Assembly: GCA_021397845.1 (NCBI GenBank) | Contig: JAHSVC010000040.1 | Coordinates: 1,861,501-1,925,500 of the forward strand | DNA length: 64,000 nt | Direction of reading: 5' to 3' | From: Areca catechu | Taxonomy: Eukaryota; Streptophyta; Magnoliopsida; Arecales; Arecaceae | In this document: piece after piece, positions 34,152 to 48,100 of the stretch | Layout of the letters: every line of letters begins with the position of its first letter | Position numbering within the stretch: position 1 is the first letter of the stretch | The notes under the pieces: generated by a model | What the model was told of the DNA's origin: nothing | The model's input: only the letters and a program-made list of their open reading frames with translations | The model's database searches: none | Made by a program: the position numbers and the translations under genes

Positions 34152-34585
34152 CAGAGGATAATAAAGCTGAAGATGGTCCGTACAGTATTGGGAGTGAGTT
34201 GAGCCAGAACCAAACGATGGCGTCTAAGGAAAGAAAGGAAGAAGACATGGAAGGGAAGCCGAAGACCCCCGAGAAAAAGTCTTCGTACAGGGCTATCCAG
34301 CCTGGGCCACTGGAAGTAACCCGATCCCCCGACCCAGGAATGGAGAGTTAAATGAAATCAAGGACCCCAAATGACCTCTGGACACGAAGGAGATCCTCGT
34401 CGGTCATCATCAAAGCAATGATGGCGAAGCCGCCGACCTCCCTATCGGGGGGAGCAGGTGGAGGAGGAGCTGCAGGGGGTCCAATGACAATCCCTGACAG
34501 GCGGGGACCCCTACGGAGCATAACCGGGACTTACTCCTCCTCGCTATCCGAGGAGGGAGGCCTCGACTAAGATGGCCCCACACCA
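34152..34585 (-). pseudogene. Antisense ORF fragment (PF04195-like) of the second Tat element
   Basis: Read on the minus strand: MTDEDLLRVQRSFGVLD, stop region, LSIPGSGDRVTSSGPG, ALYEDF, then, after a frameshift, RLVLAQLTPNTVRTIF. This matches MTEDDISLLRNVYGILD, RDRVTSSGPKRITFYEDF and LAQLAPNAIQVIF of the first Tat element. Only the first exon part is left. Confidence 0.82.
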
Positions 34586-35176
34586 TCAAAAAAACCTTGG
34601 TGACGGTGCCCCTCACCGAAGGGACTCATCAGGAATGGCAGGGTGAAAAACTAGAAAGCCTAACCAGAATACTTTTCAGGCACAGGCCAAAAGAGGAGAG
34701 CAAAGGAGAGGAAGGGGGGAGGAGAAGAAGGCCTAACCTGCTGGAACTTCGCGACCTCGCCCAAGAAGATGGAGGAAGATCACTCTGAGAAAGAAACTTT
34801 GTCTTTTGTTGCCAGAGGAACCCTTGGGAAACAAAAGGGCAAGTTTCTTTCAAGCAACCTGGAGCCCCGTCGCCTCGTAATGATCGAAGGCATGCACCAT
34901 ATCTCGCTCTGAGCCAACCGGAGTGTGCCAAGTGTTGACAACCATCAAAGCGACGCCCCGAATCGGTGGTGACCTCTTCGGGCCCGGCATAGTAGTTATG
35001 GCCACCCTTAATGAGGGGTGATGTGGCGTCGCCCCGCTAGCACAAAGGCATGGCCTCCGGAGTGCTAGTGCACAAGGCATTGATGGCATAGGAGAAATGC
35101 CCCTCCATGTCAGCACGATCATTACTCTCCTCGCCCGAGTGCCACTTCATTCTCCAGGCTCAGGAGTAGGGGCACA

Positions 35177-36718
35177 TGATGTGGTACATCTGCTGACGTG
35201 GAGTCTTGCTGGTGGCAACGTTGGCAAAGGCCCTGCCACCTGGATACTGTGGTCAACTAGAAGGCTAAGCCGAGCCCTTCTACTGAGGTCAGCTCTCAAT
35301 CAGGGTCATGTTCATAAGCCAAACCCTCCATCTGAGGTCAGCTCCCAGCCGGGGTCATGTTAATGCTGCTAAGATGAGCCCTCCTACCGAAGTCAGCTCC
35401 CAGCCGGGGTCATGCTCATGAGATGAGCTTTTCGTTTAAGGTCAGCTCCCGGCCAGGGTCATGCTCATGCTGCTAAGACGAGCCCTCCTATCGAGGTCAG
35501 CTCCCAACTGGAGTTGTACTCATGAGGCGAGCCCTCCATCTAAGGTCAGCCTCAGCCAAGGTCATACTTATGTTGCCAAGGAGAGCCCTCCTGCCGAGGT
35601 TAGCTCCTAGCTGGGGTCATGCTCATAAGGTGAGCCCTCCATCTAAGGTTAGCTCCCGGCCGAAATCACGGTCATGTTGCTAAGACGAGCACTCCTACCG
35701 AGGTCAGATCCTAACTGGGGTCGTGCTCATAAGGTGAGCCCTCCATTTGAGGTCAGCTCCTAGTCGAGGTCATGCTCGTGCTGCTAAGGTGAGCCTCCTT
35801 GCCAAGATTAGCTCCTAGCCGGGGTCGTGCTCATAAGGCAAGCCCTCCGTCTAAGGTCAGCTCCCGATCGGGGTCGCGCTCATGCTGCCCAAGGCAGGGA
35901 GCTCTCCTAGTACGGAGCTCCTACTATCTCACAGAGGCCATAATTCCCACCAACGGCATGAGGGGGAGGAGGATCAACAAAGACTCAAATCATGACAAAG
36001 AGGGACATGGCCACCCATTACCTTTGGGAGGTGGCACACATCCTGCTACAAATGCAAGCCCTGCAGCGCACCACCTGCATGACCTGCACGATGCAACCCC
36101 CAACAACACAAGAACTCGAGCCTTTCCTAGAAGGGTATTCCACTAAGGTCTCAGACCCTGCGACACTCCAATGGTTTCCCCTAGAATGGGAACGCACCAC
36201 TATGGCTCGGGGCTCAGCGGCATGGTGCCCACCCCTCCCATGAAAAGTTACACTATCAGAAGGGCAAGACAGGCCCGACAGAAAGGCAACAGCGAGCAAC
36301 CAAAAACCTCCCAGAAAAGACACCTGGAAGAGGCCCCAGACTTGGTCTGGGCCACCCCATGCAAATAAAATTAGAAAGGGGAGGTAAGTAAGAAGGTAAG
36401 TAAGCAAACAAATGGGGTAATGGGGCAAGGAACCACCCGAGGTAACCTCCCGAGCCCTCTCTCATTCTTTAAACCCATCTCCATTTCTTTTTTTACCCTC
36501 TATACGGAGATTACCCCAAGCTCTTTGCCACAGAGGTTATATTCCCCATGATCATCTCACTGACTTGATCGTCGGAGTGTCCTCGCTAGAATTTCCAGCT
36601 CGGGTCTCCTCTATTTTGCAGGTTAGCCAGCCAAAAAGTCGACAGGAAGAGAGGACCGAGCACCCCGCGGGAACTCGACGCGTCAACGCTATAGGCCACG
36701 ACAATCTTGGCAGCAACA
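35177..36718 (+). repeat. LTR of the second Tat element
   Basis: It starts TGATGTGGTACATCTGCTGACGTGG (compare TGATATGGCTACATCGCTGACGTGG of the first family) and ends GGCAGCAACA at 36718. A minisatellite at about 35265-35890 alternates two units built on GAGGTCAGCTCCCAGCCGGG and TCATGCTCATG. The 3' part has GACTTGATCGTCGGAGTG, close to 25408-25425 in the other LTR. Confidence 0.85.
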
Positions 36719-39673
36719 TATATATATATATATTCAATAAAAAGCTATATGCCAACTATTTGTGATGATCATGTAATCGTCATTGAAAATTATTTGTGAT
36801 GACTATGTTGCCATCACAAATAAAAGACCTATTTCACAATTCTATTTATGATAGACCATTGGTCATAAATAACTTTTTATGACAGTTTATGGCCGTCACA
36901 AATAATTATCACTAAACACTATATATATATAGAAACTCAATAAAAAGCAATATGCCAACCATTTGTGATGATCATGTAACCGTCACGGAAAATTATTTGT
37001 GATGACTATGTTGCTGTCACAGATAATAGACCTAATTCACAATTCTATTGATGATGTGTCCTTGGTTATAAATAACTTTTGGTGATGATTTAGGGCCATC
37101 ACAAATAATTGTCACTAAACACTATATATATATAGAGAATTCAATAAAAAGCTATGTGCCAACCATTTGTGATGATCATGTAACCATCATAGAAAATTAT
37201 TTGTGATGACTATGTTGCCGTCACAAATAATAGACCTATTTCACAATTCTATTTATGATGGACCCTTGGTCATAAATAACTTTTTGTGACGGTTTAGGGC
37301 CATCAAAAATTATTATCACTAAACATTATATATATAGAGATTAAATAAAAAACTATATGCCAACTATTTGTGATGATCATGTAACCGTCACTGAAAATTA
37401 TTTGTGATGAATATGTTGCTATCACAAATAATAGATTTATTTTACAATTCTATTTATGATGGACCCTTAGCCATAAATAACTTTTTGTGATGGTTGAGGG
37501 CCATCATAAATAATTGTCACTAAACACTATATATATATATATATAGAAATTCAAAAAAATCTATATGCCAACCATTTGTGATGATCATGTAACCATCACT
37601 GAAAATTATTTGTGATGACTATGTTGCCGTCACAAATAATAGACCTATTTCACAATTTTATTTATGATGGACCCTTGGTCATAAATAACTTTTTGTGACG
37701 GTTTAGGGCCGTCACAAATTATTATCACTAAACACTATATATATATAAATTCAATAAAAAGCTATATGCCAACCATTTGTGATGATCATGTAACCGTCAT
37801 TGAAAATTATTTGTGATGACAATGTTGCTGTCACAAATAATAGACCTATTTCACAATTCTATTTATGATGGATCCTTTATCATAAATAACTTTTTGTGAC
37901 AGTTTAGGACCATCAGAAATAATTATCACTAAACACTCTAAATATATAGAAATTCAATAAAAGTTAATGCCAAACATTTGTGATGATCATGTAATTGTCA
38001 CTGAAAATTATTTGTGATGACTATGTTACCGTCACAAATAATTGACCTATTTCACAATTCTATTTATGATGGACCCTTGATCATAAATAACTTTTTGTGA
38101 TGGTTTAGAGCCATCATAAATAATTGTCACTAAACATTATATATATATATATATAGAAATTTAATAAAAATCTATATGCCAACCATTTGTGATGATCATA
38201 TAACCGTCACTGAAAATTATTTATGATGACTATGTTGCTGTCACAAATAATAGACCTATTTCACAATTCTATTTATGATGGACCCTTGATCATAAATAAC
38301 TTTTTGTGATGGTTTAGGGCCGTCAGAAATAATTGTCACTAAACACCATATATATATATATATTTCAATAAAAAGCTATATGCCAACCATTTGTGATAAT
38401 CATGTAACCGTCACTGAAAATTATTTATGATGACTATGTTGCCATCACAAATAATGGACCTATTTCACAATTCTATTTATGATGGAGCCTTGATCATAAA
38501 TAACTTTTTGTGATGGTTTAGGGCTGTCACAAATAATTGTCACTAAATACTATATATATATATATATATATTCAATAAAAAGCTATCTGCCAACCATTTG
38601 TGATGATCATGTAACCATCACTGAAAATTATTTGTGATGACTATGTTTTCGTCACAAATAATAGACCTATTTCACAATTCTATTTATGACGGACCCTTGA
38701 TCATAAATAACTTTTTGTGATGGTTTAGGGTCGTCACAAATAATTATCACTAAACACTATATATATTTAGAATTCAATAAAAATCTCTATGCCAACCATT
38801 TGTGATTATCATATAACTGTCACTGAAAATTATTTGTGATGACTATGTTGCCATCACAAATAATAGACCTATTTTACAATTCTATTTATTATGGACCCTT
38901 GATCATAAATAATTTTTTGTGATGGTTTAGGGCCATCACAAATAATTGTCACTAAACACTATATATATATATGTAATTCAATAAAAAGCTATATGCCAAC
39001 CATTTCTGATGATCATGTAACCGTCACGGAAAATTATTTGTGATGACTATGTTGCCATCATAAATAATAAACCTATTTCACAATTCTATTTATGATGGAC
39101 CCTTTATCATAAATAACTTTTTGTGATAGTTTAGGGCTGTCACAATTTTTTTCACTAAACACTATATATATATAGAATTCAAAAAAAACTATATGCCAAC
39201 CATTTGTGATGATCATGTAATTGTCACTGAAAATTATTTTGATGACTATGTTGCCTTCACAAATAATAGACCTATTTCACAATTCTATTTATGATGGACC
39301 CTTAATCATAAATAACTTTTTGTGACAGTTTAGGGTCATCACAAATAATTGTCACTAAACACTATATATATATATAATTCAATAAAAAGCTATATGCCAA
39401 CCATTTGTGAAGATCATGTAACCGTCACTAAAAATTATTTATGATGACTATGTTGCCATCAGAAATAATAGACCTATTTCAGAATTCTATTTATGATGGG
39501 CCCTTGATCATAAATAACTTTTTGTGATGGTTTTGGGCGGTCACAAATAATTGTCACTAAACACTATACATATATAGAAATTCAATAATATGCCAACCAT
39601 TTGTGATGATCATGTAACCGTGACTGAAAATTATTCATGATGACTATGTTGCCATCATAAATAATAGTTACTA

Positions 39674-39742
<69 letters not shown>

Positions 39743-40762
39743 TGTATATAATTCAATAAAAAGCTATATGTCAACCATTTGTGATGATTATGTAACCGTC
39801 ACTGAAAATTATTCGTGATGACTTTGTTGCCGTCGCAAATAATAGACCTATTTCACAACTCTATTTATGATGGACCCTTGATCATAAATAACTTTTTGTA
39901 ACGTTTAGGGCCATCACAAATAATTATCACTAAACACTATATATATATATATATAATTCAATAAAAAGCTATATGCCAACCATTTGTGATGATCATGTAA
40001 TCGTCGCTAAAAGTTATTTGTGATGACTATGTTGCCGTCACAAATAATAGACCTATTTTACAATTCTATTTATGATGGGCCCATGATCTTAAATATTTTT
40101 TTGTGATGGTTTAGGGCCATCACAAATAATTGTCACTAAACACTATATATATATATATATATATTCAATAAAAAGCTATATGCCAACCATTTGTGATGAT
40201 CATGTAACCGTCACTGAAAATTATTTGTGATGACTATGTTGCCATCACAATAATAGACCTATTTCACAATTCTATTTATGATGGACCCTTGATCATAAAT
40301 AATTTTTTGTGATGGTTTAGGGCCGTCACAAATAATTGTCACTAAACACTATATATATATATATATATAATACAATAAAAAGCTATATGCCAACCATTTG
40401 TGATGATCATGTAACGTCACTGAAAATTATTTGGGATGACTATGTTACCATCACAAATAATAGACCTATTTCATAATTTTATTTATGATGAGCCCTTTAT
40501 CATAAATAACATTTTGTGATGGTTTAGGGCCGTCACAAATAATTATTACTAAACACTATATATATATATGTATATAATTCAATAAAAAGCTATATGCCAA
40601 CCATTTATGATGATCATATAACCGTCACAGAAAATTATTTGTGATGACTATGTTGCCATCACAAATAATTGACCTATTTCACAAATATATTTATGATGGA
40701 CCCTTCATCATAAATAACTTTTTTGTGATGGTTTAGGGCCGTCACAAATAATTGTCACTAAA

Positions 40763-40798
<36 letters not shown>

Positions 40799-40993
40799 TC
40801 AATAATATGCCAACTATTTATGATGATCATGTAACCGTCACTGAAAATTATTTATATGACTATATTCCCATCACAAATCATAGACTTATTTCACAATTCT
40901 ATTTATGTTGTACCCTTGGTCATAAATAACTTTTTTGTGACGGTTTAGCACCGTCACAAATAATTGTCACTAAACACACAATCCTATTTGTGA
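36719..40993 (+). repeat. 21-copy satellite-like array, about 203-bp unit, CACTA-like hairpin motifs
   Basis: The marker TGTGATGATCATGTAACCGT, with variants, recurs 21 times from about 36760 to 40820, a mean period of about 203 bp. Each unit contains three potential hairpins: ATTTGTGATGACT...GTCACAAAT, TTATTTATGATGG...ATCATAAATAA, and GTGACGGTTTAGGGCCGTCAC, plus a variable (TA)n block and TTCAATAAAAAGCTATATGC. Most variation is C/T at CG sites and in (TA)n length. One unit at 39661-39750 is cut short and carries (AT)n(GTAT)n. GTGACGG/CCGTCAC repeats are common near CACTA ends, so the array may derive from a subterminal region; satellite origin is the alternative. Confidence 0.85.
39671..39747 (+). 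repeat. (AT)n(GTAT)n microsatellite inside the array
   Basis: About 40 bp of AT repeats followed by seven or more GTAT units, replacing part of one satellite unit. Confidence 0.85.
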
Positions 40994-42960
40994 CGGTGGC
41001 AAAGGCATATATATACTAGTTTTCGTGGTATTCACACTCCACCTTGGACTTGTTCTACTCGTCTAGCAGAAATTATAAAGATCCAAGTGACTAATAAGAC
41101 ACATAAGAGGACAATTAGATGCATAACTTTCACAGGACAGCAAGATGGCAAATTTGTCAAGCCAATGCCATTAAAACCAAGGTTAGGCCAGCTACAGTAG
41201 CTCCTTTAAACCCCTGACAAACATAATGGTTTGCATAGAACTGTATGTTTTCAGTACTTAGGAAGAGAAGCATGGATCCAATGTCCATACATATGAACAC
41301 TACATGTGCATGGCATGCACAAAAGCCCATTGGTATATATGTGTTATATACATAATTACATATATACATGTACATAAATATATACCTACATACAAACATA
41401 CACACACATATATATATATATATACAAACATACCTCCATCATGTGTAAGGAATAACTTTTACAAAGCAAATTTATCATACTCTCTATAGCATAAAGCCAT
41501 TGGTTGTGCTTGCCTCTTTTTTTTTTTCTATAGGACAAAAATACACTCAATCAAAGTTATTCTACAAATTATTGCCAAAAAAAAATAGGAATCATTTGTG
41601 GCATCACAACTTTTTCTCATGTCTGAACGAAAAACAACCAAAGATGAGAAGGCAATTTGTAAGGATTTGGTAAATCTTATTATTGTTAGCTTGACATCAA
41701 AACTCTAGAAATTAGTGCTTAAATTTTTGTTTAAATGCAAATTCATACAAATGATAGACTTGTCATGAAAAACTGTATGGCCTATTACAACTAGACCCTT
41801 ATAACCAAATAGAAATTCTTTAATGTTTACCAAGATTTTCAAAGAGACTAAACAAAGATGTAAGGCAAGAGCTTATGATTTAAAAAACCATGCTCATCTC
41901 AATGGCAGAAATAAGCCAAAGAGCTAAATGAAATAAAATCTTGTACCATAATGCAATCTCATCAATCCTTAGCCTCATCCTATTTTCCTCTTGTAACCAT
42001 AATATCAATGACAATAAATAAATAATAACCGGTGTTTCATCAAAAATAATAATAATAACCAGGAGACCCACCTCCCTTTTTGCAACAAAATCTTTTTTTA
42101 AAAAAAAAAGAAAAATGGAAAAAGAAAAAAATACCATCATATGCATGCAAGGATAATAAAAATGGACATCCAAGGTTGGTGGACATTGGGTACCTGTATA
42201 GGGGAGATAATCTCAGGTACACAATCTATATTGTAGGTAATCTTCAAGTTCAAAACAAATAGCACTTTAGGATATGTCCCGTACCATCCACACCTAACAT
42301 GAGGATCATCCAAGACACTCACCTTTCCATGGTATGAGTGCTTCAGATTTATAGGTCATCACCAATGGAGGAGGTCATGGTACATCACTAGTATTAGGTA
42401 GGATGGTACAGTACGCATCCTAAAGAATGCTGAGAGCAAAAAGCTTGATGTCATTGTGACTTGCTTTTGGTTTTCATCTTGTGGTTATTGCAAGCAACCT
42501 TTCCAAGACCATTCTTTTATAAGCATTTTGTATATATGTACATGATTCTAGATAGATCCATATTTGTTAAGCAATTTTTTTGTGATATAATGGATTAAAT
42601 GGTTGTGTGCCACAATGGAATGTTATTCATATGCTTGGATGTCTCGATACACATATTAAATCATTACCATGACCTTCATGGGTTTCATATTTTTCATGAT
42701 GTATATCCGTAACTTATAATTAATTTCAAACATTAAAACCTGTTAAATTTAACGAATACAGAGAATACAAATTATATGCAAGTTGAGATTGACCCAAATT
42801 TTGCATGGGTAGTACTTGACATAATTTTGTCATGGTTCTAGGGTTTGAATGTTGAACCCTATGAAGACTAATTAAATTCGATCCCCAGCTTATCCAAAAA
42901 AATAATAATAATCTCAGTTTGTTATATGATAGAAAATATTTTCATAGAGGCAACATAGAA
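40994..42960. other. AT-rich stretch, no gene recognised
   Basis: Sequence flanking the satellite array. TATATATACTAGTTTTCGTGG at about 41010-41030 could be a worn CACTA end, read inward on the minus strand as CACGAAAACTAG, but the CACTA pentamer itself is not intact. The rest has short TA/CA microsatellites (41330-41430) and poly-A/T tracts. No coding region is supported. Confidence 0.5.
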
Positions 42961-43223
42961 GATGAGCTAAAAGGGAAAGCCCTTCTAAATATGGAGAGTG
43001 CATCATAAACTAATTGAATGCAAGCTAATTTCTACTATGATAATATTAGGAGATAATGCAAAAGGAATTGTAGAAGCAATGCCCAATAGTTTCTGATGCA
43101 CTCTCCATATTAGAAGGGCTCCCTTTTAGCTCATCTTAAACTAATTGAATGCAAGCTAATTTCTACTATGATAATATTTGGAGATAATGCAAAAGGAATT
43201 GTAGAAGCAATGCCCAATAGTTT
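42961..43223. repeat. Compound direct and inverted repeat
   Basis: An 86-bp block (43007-43092) is repeated almost exactly at 43138-43223. The 45 bp in front of the first copy (42961-43005, GATGAGCTAAAAGGG to GTGCATCA) reappears inverted between the copies (43094-43135, TGATGCACTCTCC to TAGCTCATC). The layout is x, D, inverted x, D. Confidence 0.9.
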
Positions 43224-45050
43224 ATATGTATAATATAAGTCAGATAAACAGATATAAGCAATGCCCAAGCTTGTCAAGGGATGAAAGCCATCAAGATAAT
43301 TGAGGCCACCTTCACCATTGCCTCAACTAGCTCTACCTCCTCAACCTCCGCACACCTTGCCTCATCTACTTTCTCAACCAATTCTACCTCCACACCCTCA
43401 ATGAACACCTCTTCTACTTCCATCTTAAACAGCTATTATACTTCCTCCTCTAATTCAACCATTGTATCCCCTATCCCTTTCACTTTTCCCTTTAATAAGA
43501 TGAATTTAGAAAACTTAGTCAAGGATAGTGGTGCTATCAAGTCAAGCTAAGCTGAGTAGAATAGATAGAGACTCATGTTTGACTCGATTCAAAATACTCA
43601 AAGTCAAAACTTGACTCGAAATCAATGGAATCTCAGTAACTAAGCTTAAATTAACTTGAAAAAAAAGAAACAATAATGGAGATCAACTTAAATATTTATC
43701 AAGTCATATATACTTGAGCTTCAGTTATAATTAAAAATATGATTCAAATATAATATAACAAAATATTTTATTCTAAAATATTAACTTAATAATATATTAT
43801 AAATAAAATATAATGTTATTAAAAATATATATGTACTTGAGCTCAATTCAAGTTCTGTAATAATCAAGTCGAGTTTAAGTAACTCGTGAGCTACTCAGTT
43901 CATTTGCATCTCTATTTAAAAATATAATTAAGAAACACTTCTCTTCAAGCCATTCATGGTTAAGATTGTAAGATTCACCAAGTCAAGTTTGTTATGATAC
44001 CAACTACACTAATACCATTTATTGAAGAATCCATCATATCAAATATGAATCCCCACATCCAAGATTACAATGTCATTATTGATACCACAAGAAAAGGAAG
44101 AAGAGAAAATAGAATAAAAGATATAATTTAATAGGGCATGCAACACTTCACTATGATAAAAATAATCACTCACAAGATAAAAATTCGTGCTTTTAATTCC
44201 ATATAGTTTCTTTCAAAAAGAAGTTCTAAATCTCTCACAAAACTTTTAATTCTTAAAAAGATTCTCTAGTCCTTATAAGCTTTTTCTATAGCTACCATAT
44301 CTCCTAGAAGCCTTCTGGATCCCCACACCTTCCCCTTTGAACCATGTCCATCTTTTTATAGTCTCACTATCAAAGAGCACTTCGATATGAGTTCAGTAGT
44401 TCAAATCATATTAGAAAAGAACTTCAATTCTTTGTCCAACTCTTGTTTAACCCAAAAAAAATTTCTGGCCATCAAATCATCATCGAATGTATTGCAAATG
44501 GCACTAGATCAAACCCAATCAATGTTAGAATGCCCCAAAGCCGTTGGATCATGCTTAGGATTGTGCAGAACTATTCGATCATGCAAATCATGTGCATCTG
44601 TTTCTGTGAGCGACGTGTAGACCGCGATAACTCTCCCGTGGACCGTGTGAAGAGAGCCATGGACCGTGTCATCTCCCTAAACCAAGGTGGACCATGCATG
44701 CTACATTAGGCCGTGCACATTGTATGTGCTAGGCCATGCCTGCTCATCCGCTTGTGCTGACCCAGGCCTCCTTTCATGGGTAGGATTTTGGGTTTTTTCT
44801 TGCGGGTTTCATTTCAGTGAATCTTTTCGAGACCGAATCGAGGTATTGTTTCTTCACAAAGTTTTTTCCTAATTCCAAATATGTCAAGTTTAGGCATTAT
44901 GAGGGGAAGAGTAGTCTAAATGGCCATGTTAATGCTTACTTTACGTATGCCTATATTTTCATTCAATAATAAGCCACTTATAGTTGATCTATTATAGAAG
45001 CCCTTAAGAAGCAAGGCCCTTTCATGGTTCTATTACTTCTATAACCTGTA
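43224..45050. other. Unassigned sequence with possible LTR remnant
   Basis: 43281-43550 is open and Ser/Thr-rich by composition (CTC/ACC repeats), not convincing as a gene. 43560-44300 is AT-rich. 44580-44760 has GACCGTG/GGCCATG repeats (GTGGACCGTGTGAAGAGAGC, ATGGACCGTGTCATCTCCC) of the kind found in decayed LTRs. I cannot name a family. Confidence 0.4.
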
Positions 45051-45079
45051 TGATTATGAATTGCACTCTTTATGACCGA

Positions 45080-45175
45080 TCATAATAGACTTTAAGAAGC
45101 ATCAAAGTCACCAGATGCTGCACAAACCATCCGCTTGGATGAACTGGTTGGTGAGACATTGAGTGATAAAACTAG
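45080..45175 (+). pseudogene. Possible Copia gag fragment
   Basis: A short frame reads EASKSPDAAQTIRLDELVGE, similar to the E-A-K-x-L-x-x-L-x-L-x-E-L-V/I-G-S/N-L segment of Copia gag proteins. The surrounding frames are full of stops. Weak evidence, so only a tentative call. Confidence 0.3.
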
Positions 45176-45199
45176 GTTTTTATCACTATTGCTAATAGA

Positions 45200-48100
45200 T
45201 TGTATGACCTAGCTTCCAAATCTACAATGAAACTTGAGAAGTATGAACAAGTTTGCATGATCATTCAACCTCTTGCTAAGTCTCCATGATTCTCCTCATC
45301 ACCATCTAGATGCAGTGCACGAACAACTCAAATCTTGTTAGTGGTTACATCACAACCATACCCTTTTTTTTTTTAGTCCTATCAATCATGTCAAGGGAAT
45401 CTTAATCCCGACACTTATTGTCAATTATAAGAGAGATAGTCAAATCACAGTTTTGAATATTGGAAACTTCTCCTCCATTGTTTTTTTTTTGTTTTGGATG
45501 ATCCAATTTTTATTAATCCATAAGATTCAATGAGGCAGTGGAATAAAATTAGAGCAACTAAATCTTAAAATTTGATAACAAACAGGTCCAAAAAAAATAA
45601 CAACAAACTTTAACAAATTTTTCACTAAGCATATAACTTCAACAACTATCCAAAAATTTATACTAAAAAAGTAAAGATTAGTTCTAGTAATAAATATTAA
45701 ATTACTCAAACAATAAATTAATAAAGATTTCTTATTAATATTAAGCATATAAGCAAAACCCTTATATTTTAATATTATAATTTTAAATCAAGAGTGTTCT
45801 GATTTTCTCAAATATTCATATTTATAATAATAATAAAAAGATATTATATTCTAACTCAACAACCTATGGGATTACAGTCGTATTTGTGTCTTATAGTATG
45901 GCTAGAAAAATATACTTTCACCTTATAGAGTGAGCAAGAGTGAGCCAAAATACTGCACTCCTGTTTTATAAATTGGGCTAAAATAAGAAGTTCCAAAATA
46001 CTAAGTGCGAATATATAACTTTTGATAGGGTCCAAAACATAGCCAAGTTGAAAGTCAAAGATCTGCACATATCAATGCTGGTCATAAATTACATTTATAT
46101 CAAATTCTAAACAAAATATGCATAATATTTAATAATAAAACTAATACTTTCCATTTACAAATTTATTATCCATCCAAAACATGATTTCAAAATATTCATA
46201 AATTATACTAAGGGTGAAAGTGGATAAGATAACATTCATCTAGATATATTTTCATATGCAAATATATTTGAATATATATAAAAATTTAAGCATCCAATAA
46301 TATCCTTATTTGAATCTATATCCGTTAAAGAAAAACATATATGGATTTAGATAAACAACTATCTAATTTTATCTATAACTCTATTTAATTTTATATAGTA
46401 CTTGTAAATTTTGAAAAAAATATATAACTATATTAACATATTATTAACTTGATTTACCATCCTCATAGTAATATATTTGATTCATAAAGTTTAATTATCC
46501 AACTTATAACCATATTTATATCCTTACTTTTAATATCCTATTTGTATCTATATCTATCTAAAACAAATATGGACATAAATTTGTTTGCATCTGACTAATA
46601 TCTATATCCATATCTATATTTATCAAACAAAATAAATATAGATATGGATATGATGATATCCAATCCTCTGATTTGATTTCAACCCTAAATTGTATATTAG
46701 TCAATTTATAATATATTCCATTTTGTAATTATTCATAAAAAATAAATAAAAAAACTATAAAAGGTAGATCATTACTTACCTTACAAGCAAACTCCGTAAA
46801 CAAATCCAACTAATTCTAAAAATCTCTTTAGAACCTAACATTCCTAGAATTAAATTTAATCAAAATATGGTTATGATACATTTTAAAAATAAAATTCTAA
46901 ATCTTTGATATGCTAGGACTGAGCTAAAAGTCAATTCCTTTTTTATTTATTCAAAATAGTACCTCAAAAGATATATTAAATTAAATTTCTAATTAACTTT
47001 TATCATATTTAGTTTCAGATTGCTGTTGTATAAAAATAAATCTCTAGAATATATTAAATAGAAAATTTAAAAAATCCAAATTTTAGTGACAGAATGAAGT
47101 TAATTACATTGATTCTAGTTTACATAAAATGGTTATTGGTTAACATATATAATATAATAATCAAAAAACTCAAAATACATTGTATCAAAAATAATATTTT
47201 ATAGATATTTAAAACATAATCTTTTTTTTTTGCAAAAAATAAATTCATAGAATATAAATAGAAATTTATTTTATTGTTATTTGTTACCTATAAATTAAAT
47301 TAATTTAAAGAATTTATTAGTTTCTAATAAATTAAAATATACTTTCTTTTAATCTACATAAAACTAGTATACAAAAATTAGAGAGCAAAATATGATATTT
47401 AGGTAAATTTAATTTTCTAGATTGAAAACAAACTTTGTTTTTTCTGGAAATTAAGTTCTTGAAATGTAATATACAAAGTTTAAGTTTGAAGCTTATTTAA
47501 TATTCGATAGTTTTGAAAGAATAAAATAATTCTCAAAAAAACTATTAATAGAAATTAAAAGTGTTTTTTGGCTGAATTTATTTGCTATAGAAATTATTTT
47601 ATACAGCTTCTTCTTCTCGAGAGATTGTAGGAAAGAAATAAGACTATTGTTGAAGCTTACAAGAAGTTGGATTGATATGCGCATAGAAGAAAGAGAATAG
47701 AAATAGTATTGCCATATTTTTTGCAACATATAGATCTTAGGGAGGAAAATCTTGCATGGTATTGAATTTCTTGAGACAGAAAGAAAAAAATATAATTGGA
47801 GGATGGTGAGGAGGTGTTAGCATTGGTTTCTCATAGATATTGATTGGAAGGAAAGAAATGTAAGATTTAAAGGTAACAAGTTTCTAACAGACATGATCCA
47901 AGAGGATCATGAATTTCTCATGGGGAAAGGGCATAGATTAAAAAGAGTAGTAAGTCGGGACCAACCTTATCTAAATCAAGTAAAACTTGGTCAGGGTCAG
48001 GATACTAGATATTATCGGTATAGAACTAATTCTTCAAACTTATGAAGCAGCCAATGAAATCGTGCCCTAATTTGAACTACCAAAAATCATTGTCTTGTAA

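Larger units (their letters stand above)
34152..36718 (+). mobile_element. 3' fragment of a second Tat-type Gypsy element
   Basis: It holds the antisense-ORF start, its upstream region, a purine tract (CAGGAGTAGGGGCA, about 35161-35174) and a complete-looking LTR (35177-36718). The arrangement equals 21700-25557 of the first Tat element, but sequences are only distantly similar, so it is a different family of the same lineage. The left end is truncated against CACTA subterminal repeats with no duplication, and the right end abuts the satellite array. Confidence 0.82.

Noticed and set aside
36719..40993. Regularly spaced repeats considered as a CRISPR array
   Set aside because: The whole 203-bp unit is repeated with no unique spacers, and the context is a plant genome.
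43281..43550. Ser/Thr-rich 89-codon ORF
   Set aside because: Low-complexity, no homologous domain seen, no splice or promoter context.
44387..44709. Possible coding frames MSSVVQIILEKN and overlapping frame
   Set aside because: Two frames overlap over the same LTR-like, repeat-bearing stretch (GACCGTG repeats), without any recognisable domain.
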